64,000 bases of DNA, taken from Hippasteria phrygiana (lineage: Eukaryota; Echinodermata; Asteroidea; Valvatida; Goniasteridae). How positions within the stretch are numbered: the first letter of the stretch is position 1; each line of letters opens with the position of its first letter. The position numbers and the translations under genes were made by a program. Positions 58,143 to 64,000 of the stretch are shown one piece after another. The notes under the pieces are model-generated. The model made no database searches. It saw nothing but the letters and a program-made list of their open reading frames with translations, and was not told the origin of the DNA. The stretch covers positions 1,595,001-1,659,000 of the forward strand of contig JAZGUH010000123.1 of NCBI GenBank assembly GCA_037893225.1. Reading direction: 5' to 3'.

Positions 58143-58815
58143 TCATCATGACGTCATACATTTTGCACATTTGTTTTTAAATATCTTTAACCTAACAACC
58201 TATTACAGAAAGAATTTGAAATTTAGCATGTTCTGTTGAAGAGATGGCTTTAAAAGGAAAAAAAAAAACCGAAAAATCAATTAAAAAATTGTATGATGAC
58301 ATCATCAATTTTTATCTATAACACATGCCAGCCTACCTGAAAACAAGATTGGATCCCATGGGACCTACAGTTTACTAGATATTGGATCTTTAGGATGACA
58401 TCATCACGACGGCACTTGTCAAAGCAAACATTTGCAATGTGGACTTGGTCTGTGTCATGTTGGGAGTAAATCAATCAATGAAAGTGTATAATTTTGAGAG
58501 TACATGTACAATGAAATTTAAAACATTAACAAATTCATTGAAAATCAGCTGATGTCACCATGTCACTTCGAATTTTGCACGCTAGTGACGATATCTGCTT
58601 AACCACCAATTATCATGACGTCATCATGACGTCACACATTTTTCACATTTATATGAAGGTACCTACATGTATGACTTAACAAACCTATTACAAGAAGAAT
58701 TTCGCAATTAGCATGTTCCGTTCAAAAATAAAAAAATTAAATAAAATCCTATGATGACATCATAATGTCACATAAATTTGTATCTATAACAAATACTGGT
58801 CTATCCACATGTTAA
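58143..58815. repeat. Diverged duplication with TGACGTCA sites
   Basis: 58,143-58,345 and 58,617-58,815 share an ordered series: CATCATGACGTCA, ACATTT, CCTATTACA..GAATTT, TTAGCATGTTC, ATGATGACATCAT, TATCTATAACA. Identity is about 70% by eye. The second copy has the TGACGTCA palindrome twice. Confidence 0.6.
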
Positions 58816-58902
58816 CTTTGAAATAATTTGCTGTTTTATTTTACAATACGCAATCTACATAAAACTACAAAATGATGCAGACTTCTTTCAGCAATTCACA
58901 TT

Positions 58903-60068
58903 AAGGCTGTTCGATATCCATTTATTTTGATACCGAAATATCGGCAGAAAAATATTGCGATCTTCGATATTATCGTGATGACGTCACTTTTTCATTACCA
59001 AAAGAGCGGAGGAAAAAAAAATACATGACGGAAGTCACCACGGCATCATAAGATCGGGGCCACCGGCGCGGGATCTGGCCCGCCGGGATTGAGCGGCAGG
59101 AACGGGGGGCCGGTTTGACAAAGCTTCCCTTCGCTCGTTGAGTATTTGGAGTTTTACGACATTTACCTTCAGTTGGCTACTTTATGGCACTCCAGAAAGA
59201 CTAGCGTTTGTTTCTATTTCAGCATTGTTGATTAGTAACACAGATGATAATACCATGGACGATCACATGCGAGCTGTCAACAAACGATCGTGTCGTATAT
59301 TTTGTGAAGACGACATGACATTGCACGATGTACAATGGATGCGCGGCACGTGTTTTAATCTTTTCTCAAGACGCGACGCAGTTCGCTACACGTAACTACA
59401 CCTAAACTGCGTGTGCCTTGTACACTGGGGAAAGACGGTGGCATTCAGTGCGGTTGCTTGCACTTGACCAAGGCTAGCAACAAAGCAACGCGCACGCGCA
59501 GATGCGCTACAATTGCCATACCCCTCGATCTCAAGATGAGTTCGCAAGCGTGTAGGTACGTACATTGTAAACTGGGAATAAGACGTTGTTTTTGCACTTG
59601 ACAACGTACGGCGCGGAGGGTAAATCGCGCGGAAGGTAAATCGCGCGGAAGGTAAATCGCGCGGAAGGTAAATCGCGCGGAAGGTAAATCGCGCGGAAGG
59701 TAAATCGCGCGGAAGGTAAATCGCGCGGAAGGTAAATCGCGCGGAAGGTAAATCGCGCGGAGGGAGCGGAGATGTCATGTCGGGGTTTAGAAAACGGTCA
59801 AAGAAAGACACATTTAGTGCATGTATGTATTTTTTTATTCCTCCATGGTACATCATGATACACATACTGTTCCTACTGTCCAATAATTGGAAATAACTGG
59901 AATTTCGAGCAAAGTAAACTGGACAAATCCAAAAGGAACATGTATCGCGATATTCTTTGGTATATCGAATTCCCCGATATTCCGGTTTTTGTTTAAGGGG
60001 CCGATACGATTTTCGATATGAAAAAAATATTGAAATATCGGGAAATATCGTCATATCGAACAGGCTTA
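58903..60068 (-). mobile_element. hAT-type non-autonomous element (family 2), copy 2
   Basis: 1,166 bp, inverted relative to copy 1. The ends are TAAGGCTGTTCGATAT and, on the other strand, TAAGCCTGTTCGATAT. ATTCACAT is the exact 8-bp target duplication (58,895-58,902 and 60,069-60,076). It is collinear with copy 1 apart from small indels and the expanded internal minisatellite. The long minus-strand frame across it (59,386-60,054) is kept open largely by that repeat and is not judged a gene. Confidence 0.9.
59611..59765. repeat. 16-bp minisatellite inside family 2 element
   Basis: Nine units of TAAATCGCGCGGAAGG at exact 16-base spacing (59,621, 59,637 ... 59,749). Copy 1 of the element has only three. 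CGCGCG in every unit makes it a local CpG island. Confidence 0.92.
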
Positions 60069-60076
60069 ATTCACAT

Positions 60077-60644
60077 CATCTTTAAGAAAAAAAAGTAGCG
60101 GCTAGATATGGAATTCTTTCCTACCCCAAACAAATTATTTTACACAATCACAGCTGAAAATTGTACTTTATGTGCCCTGCTTAAATGCCGCGTAAATGCC
60201 AAACTTGTTCTAGATCGTTCGGAAATACGTGTTGTCCCCAGACATAAAATACACACTGCAGAGTGCTTTCTGTTTCCTGCTTTCACCTCTGTATATTCTT
60301 TAATTTTATGGTCTTTAAAACCAATAGCGGATTTGCTGGACATGGTGATTGAATTCTCGTCATATACGATCAGTAATTGTAACTATGTGGCCACGCATAT
60401 CGTACTGGCTACAGTGCAGTCAGTTGGTACGGTGTCAACATATGTACATTGTGCAGTGCATTTGGGATTCTTTACAACGTGCAGTCCGCATCAGCAAACA
60501 AAATATGACTTATTAACGAGGTTGATAACATGAACTCCAGGTTAGCAGTGATGTGCCAAATGTTTATCTCATAATCAGTGATACTGAACGAAAACATGTA
60601 ATCGATATTATGAGTGATAAACGCTGCATTATTGCTGGTCTTAA
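60077..60644. other. Spacer, no gene seen
   Basis: A frame at 60,108-60,533 (141 residues) is Cys- and aromatic-rich but has no recognised domain and unremarkable codon use; not called. Confidence 0.4.
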
Positions 60645-60692
60645 CACGAGACCAGCCAAAATATCGAGACAGGGTACTGAGACCGAGACCAT
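60645..60692. repeat. GAGACC-rich repeat fragment
   Basis: ACGAGACCAGCC..CTGAGACCGAGACC, abutting the duplicated segment that starts at about 60,694. Confidence 0.55.
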
Positions 60693-60693
60693 C

Positions 60694-61040
60694 TTTCCCA
60701 TGGTTTTCCAACTAAGTTGCAGTTAGCATTGCAACTTTGACTTTAATTTCAAATGCCCATATTATTTTCATTTCCACAGAATGGTGAGAAGCAAGGTGCT
60801 GTGCAATTGGCGGACATGCGGAGAGGCCGGGGGACAAGTGTTTCTGTGTGTTGTGATGTGGGGGTGGTGGTCTCTTGCAGGTCATCGGCTCAAATTGACC
60901 AGCATCATTAGGCCTAGGAGAGGATTATGGGATCAGCTATATCCCTCATCCAAGATGGGCTATGGGATCTTCTATATCCCTATGCCCCCAATGCAAGACC
61001 AGGCTATGGGATCTGCTTTATCCCTACGTCTATCCAGAAG
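60694..61040 (+). other. Exon-like duplicated segment S1 (joined form)
   Basis: An acceptor-like TTTCCACAG at 60,771-60,779 is followed by an open stretch of 43 codons (NGEKQGAVQLADM ... VSVCCDVGVVVSCRSSAQI) to TAG at 60,909-60,911. Its left part matches 62,524-62,667 and its right part matches 63,803-64,000, at about 95% or better. The protein is not recognised. It may be a terminal exon of an unseen gene or part of an unclassified repeat. After the stop come repeated ATGGGATC..TATATCCC hairpins. Confidence 0.35.
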
Positions 61041-61225
61041 TGGACATCTATACTCTAATTAGGGCTTAAATGTGTATTTCCACAGGAATTTTTTTCATAA
61101 ATGTAGATCAATCAATTAGTAAAAGGGAAATTTCACTAATATAAATAGGTTTTTTAAAATCTAGTTTAGGCTGTGACATTCCACTTAGAATAGACTATGG
61201 GATCCTCTATATCCCTACATCAACT
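60922..61225. repeat. GGGAT/ATCCC hairpin repeats, group 1
   Basis: Units such as CTATGGGATCTTCTATATCC recur at about 60,927, 60,958, 61,003 and 61,196. Each pairs GGGAT with ATCCC across 6-8 bases. Confidence 0.7.
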
Positions 61226-61235
61226 AGGGCTTAGT

Positions 61236-61620
61236 GGAGGTGCGGCGTAACCGAAATTGGAGGTGCGTGAAGGGGTTTACCCCAAGCAACGACCATACCC
61301 GACAAGGGTTTTGGCGCGGGTGCCTTAAAATGGTGCGGGACGTAGCGTCCCTCTCCGGATAGGGGCGTGGACCCTGTTATCATGGTCGGCAACTGCGAAC
61401 GCTGCTACATCCTGAATCGCCTGTGTGTGGCGGGCACAGGCAGGGCGGCATGCATAGAAAGTAAAGGGTGCCCTGCCGCGGCAGGGTGGACCGGACAACG
61501 GCAGGCAGGGGCTCTGGGCCTCGGCTCAGGGTCCCTCGTCCTGTCAAGCAATGGACCCGATAATCTGGACAGCGTGTGGGGCTGGTATCCTGGGACCTTC
61601 ACGTGGTGGCCCTATTTAAA
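61236..61620. other. G+C-rich block of unknown origin
   Basis: About 385 bases of markedly higher G+C content than the flanks, with a perfect 16-bp palindrome, CCCTGCCGCGGCAGGG, at about 61,470-61,487. A frame at 61,367-61,624 (85 residues) has no ATG in good context and no recognised domain. It could be the 5' part of a retroelement or a transferred fragment; undecided. Confidence 0.4.
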
Positions 61621-61689
61621 CTAACCTTACCAGGATCAACATTTTCTTTTTGAGCTGCAAATTCATTGACCAAGGTCTACAAGAAGGCT

Positions 61690-61999
61690 CGGGGCCCTAA
61701 CACTACACAATTGCCGACATTTGTTTTTTGTACATTTGCCTAAAAATTTGACTCCCAAAATGTTTCGCCTGCCAACAAAGGGTGGGGGGGGGGGGGGGGA
61801 GAAAGAGACACACTTTCTTAACATTGGTGGTGCCATTCAACCTTCGTTTTGTTCTTACCCGTACAAGCAAAATAAGACCTTCACACTTAATTACAGTGTT
61901 TTGCTTTTCTTTTCTGGTTTGCTAATGCTATGGTACGTTACTTTAGGCGTAAGCTCTTACAACCCAAACAAAAAAGGTGATTGTGTAGTGTAGGGCCCT
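61690..61999. mobile_element. 310-bp terminal-inverted-repeat element
   Basis: Left GGGCCCTAACACTACACAAT, right (other strand) AGGGCCCTACACTACACAAT. A separate left-end fragment, GGGCCCGACACTACACAAT, lies at about 62,334. The interior is A+T-rich with a G-run at about 61,783-61,800. No coding sequence. Confidence 0.7.
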
Positions 62000-62523
62000 G
62001 TTCCTACTTTTAGGTTATTGAAACTGCCAAACTAGTTTGCTACATTACAAACCAACAGGTATGCCGTAGATATAAAGGGCAGGGTTTTAGTTTGAGGGAA
62101 ATTTTTGGGTAAAGCGACGATAAAAAGACAAAATGCAATGCGAAAATAAAGATGGCGATCACCTCAGCGCACAATGAAACACGTAGTGAATCGCTTATCA
62201 ACTGATGTAAAACAAATTGCATTTTCTACCACAAACTTCTCAAAATTGCAAAAAAAAGTCAGAATAAAGAGAAGTTAGTCATTTTAGAATGGGGAAAATA
62301 CCCTCGACTCTAATTTGATTAAAACTAAAGAGGGGCCCGACACTACACAATCGCCATAAAAATTTGCAATTAGCCGGGGTGGGGGGTTTTGACCCCCCCC
62401 TCTGGATCCACCCCTGGTGTGTACACACTGGATTAGTAGAGCTTGTAAGGAGTCTGGAACAGAAAAAGAAAACATTTTGCTGTTTCTGACTGATTTTGGT
62501 GGGAGGGTATTAAAGTAAAATCT
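62000..62523. other. Spacer with MITE end fragment
   Basis: Holds the ACACTACACAATCGCC end at about 62,334-62,356 and a C-run near 62,391-62,400. No gene seen. Confidence 0.45.
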
Positions 62524-62667
62524 TTTCCATGGTTTTCCAACTAAGTTGCAGTTAGCATTGCAACTTTGACTTTAATTTCAAATGCTCATATTATTTTCAT
62601 TTCCACAGAATGATGAGAAGCAAGGTGCTGTGCAGTTGGCGGACATGCGGTGAGGCAGGGGGACAAG
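62524..62667 (+). other. Exon-like segment S2
   Basis: Matches the left part of S1. The same acceptor-like CATTTCCACAG is followed by codons for NDEKQGAVQLADMR, then CGGTGAGG, which could be a splice donor (41-base exon) or a TGA stop in the S1 frame. S1 has CGGAGAGG, lacking the donor. Confidence 0.35.
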
Positions 62668-63802
62668 ATTTGCATGTTCACTAAAGTAAACTAACTCTTT
62701 GTATTGCAGCTGTGAACATGCACAAGCGAGGTTTATCTCAAGCAAGCAAGCTCAAGGTAAACTAACACCTTTTTGTTTCAGCTATGTGCTCAAATTGAGC
62801 CATATAAACATGCACAAGACCCCTGGATCGCAGGATTTCATCTGGGCCAGCCAAGCAAGGTTCATCTCAAGCAAGGTTCAGCTGAAGCAAGCTTGTGCAC
62901 TGAGGTAAACTAACCCTTTTGTTTCAGTCATGAGCGCTCAAATTGAGCCGTGCACACAAGACTAAGGAGTTCATCACAAGCTTCACAAGAGGAGTCGTTT
63001 GGATTCAAATCAGAGTGAGTCACCCCAAGTGGGCCTTTTCATTATATATCTCTCTCTCTCTTTTTGTGACCCACCCTGGCATAAATCAATCACTTTAATG
63101 TCTCGATTCAAAAATAAAACCAGAAATCGGGAGAATTATTTATATCCTAGCCAAGAATCTGCAATAAAGATGCATGGGAGGAAACCAGGATTTTTCTGGT
63201 GAAAACACAATGCTATTTAACTAGGGATTTGCTACCATGTCCACGAAGTACCCTGGTAGGATTTGAACTAGGGTCGTTAAAAGTGGAATGTCAATTTGAC
63301 TTTTTTTTTTAAATCAACTTTTCCAAAAAAGTATGTAAACGAATCGGAAATGGATAAAGAGAAATAAAAATCTAAAAGTGGGTCACATATTTCTGTTTCT
63401 ACATGTATGTGTCTGTGATTGTGGGGTGATGGTGGTTGGGTTGACTATCCAGATATTTTACAAAAATAAGCCCAAAAACTTGGTCCCCACCAAAAAAGTT
63501 CATGCTCGGAGCATGCTATTTATACTAAATAATCACTTGGTTGTAGAGCAAATTTAACAAAAATCAGTATCCTTGGTCTTTCAGCCCCTTTGAACTACAT
63601 GTATGTAAGCTTGAATCCAATTTTGTCAATTCAACAACCAATTAGTTTGTGCCCCCCCCCCCCCCCCAATCTTCTCCTTGGTGGAGAGAAGCAATTGTGA
63701 TAGAGGGCCTCTCCGTAGAACAGACAACCGTGAAGTTCATAGCAAAAATGTTCCAAAATAACTTGTATGCAGTCCACAATTTGTTTTTGCCCTTCAAAAC
63801 CC
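62668..63802. other. Interval absent from S1, with intron-like units
   Basis: About 1.1 kb between S2 and S3. It begins with three repeats of GTAAACTAAC..pyrimidines..CAG (62,686-62,709, 62,757-62,781, 62,905-62,927) separated by related segments containing CTCAAGCAAG and GCTCAAATTGAGCC. It then becomes A+T-rich, ending with a C-run at about 63,651-63,667. Confidence 0.5.
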
Positions 63803-64000
63803 CAAGTGTTTCTGTGTGTTGTGATGTGGGGGTGGTGGTCTCTTGCAGGTCATCGGCTCAAATTGAGCAGCATCATTAGGCCTAGGAGAGGATTATGGGA
63901 TCTGCTATATCCCTATGTCCCTCATCCAACATGGGCTATGGGATCATCTATATCCCTATTCCCCCAATGCAAGACCAGGCTATGGGATCTGCTTTATCCC
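63803..64000 (+). other. Exon-like segment S3 with hairpin repeats (cut by window end)
   Basis: Matches the right part of S1 from CAAGTGTTTCTG. It includes the codons VSVCCDVGVVVSCRSSAQI (Glu for Asp next), the stop at 63,877-63,879, and the GGGAT/ATCCC hairpin units at about 63,896, 63,930 and 63,983. It continues beyond the window. Confidence 0.4.

Noticed and set aside
59611..59765. Regular direct repeats resembling a CRISPR array
   Set aside because: Units are head-to-tail with no unique spacers, in clearly animal DNA.
59386..60054. 222-codon minus-strand frame, the longest non-GPCR frame outside the array
   Set aside because: It lies wholly inside a hAT-type non-autonomous element and is kept open by the 16-bp minisatellite; the other copy of the element does not keep the frame.
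60108..60533. 141-codon plus-strand frame
   Set aside because: No recognised domain, no paralogue in the window, and length is within chance for A+T-rich DNA of this size.
63250..63285. tRNA-like B-box (GTTCAAATCC on the minus strand), possible tRNA gene or SINE
   Set aside because: No A-box or cloverleaf can be built upstream of it on that strand, and no copy elsewhere in the window.

Overview
The window looks like nuclear DNA of an invertebrate animal, most likely a marine deuterostome such as an echinoderm. The grounds are single-exon rhodopsin-class GPCR genes in tandem, very dense short inverted-repeat transposons, a THAP-domain exon with a GT splice donor, an EnSpm/CACTA transposase relic of the animal type, and A+T-rich intergenic DNA full of TACATGTA-like words. 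The species cannot be named from the sequence alone. There are no bacterial-style operons, rRNA or tRNA genes, or CRISPR arrays.

Region 1 (1 to about 36,597) is a tandem array of one large unit of about 14.5 kb, seen as two and a half copies with only scattered differences. In order, each unit holds: a broken EnSpm/CACTA (Tnp2-like) transposase on +; a frameshifted THAP zinc-finger exon on -; about 2 kb of A+T-rich spacer; a cluster of CCTATAGGA palindromes; a hAT-type MITE; an intact 317-residue GPCR on - (type A); a second copy of the same MITE; a 225-bp inverted-repeat element; a 2-kb imperfect foldback that itself contains a 769-bp element; and a second intact 317-residue GPCR on - (type B). 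A and B are about 87% identical proteins. They come from an older duplication nested inside the 14.5-kb unit. Unit 1 is longer (15,302 versus 14,500 bp) because it carries an 805-bp rearrangement in which part of GPCR A was spliced into a half-copied MITE.

Region 2 (36.6-41 kb) is the array edge: diverged GPCR 5' flank, a decayed third GPCR (type C) split by a hairpin MITE, and GAGACC-rich repeats that have expanded into a 21-bp minisatellite. Region 3 (41-58 kb) has no recognisable host gene. It holds an 838-bp near-perfect palindromic transposon with a 9-bp target duplication, another foldback, a pair of 150-bp TTAA-flanked MITEs, a solitary copy of the array's hAT MITE with its own 8-bp target duplication, a second hAT-type family with 8-bp duplications, an array of GATA/TATC palindromic motifs, and a cluster of AGGTCA half-sites. 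Region 4 (58-64 kb) holds the second member of the 1.1-kb hAT family with an expanded 16-bp minisatellite, an exon-like segment present once joined and once split into two parts, three 23-25 nt intron-like units, and repeated GGGAT/ATCCC hairpins.

The five intact receptors are the only genes that look functional. They resemble a young, actively amplifying receptor cluster, as in lineage-specific chemoreceptor expansions, and the mobile elements lie at several of the duplication joints. The most unusual points are: the sodium-pocket residue D2.50 changed to His in every A receptor; the GPCR fragment captured by a template switch; the palindromic element at 44.66 kb; and the micro-intron-like repeats at 62.7 kb.
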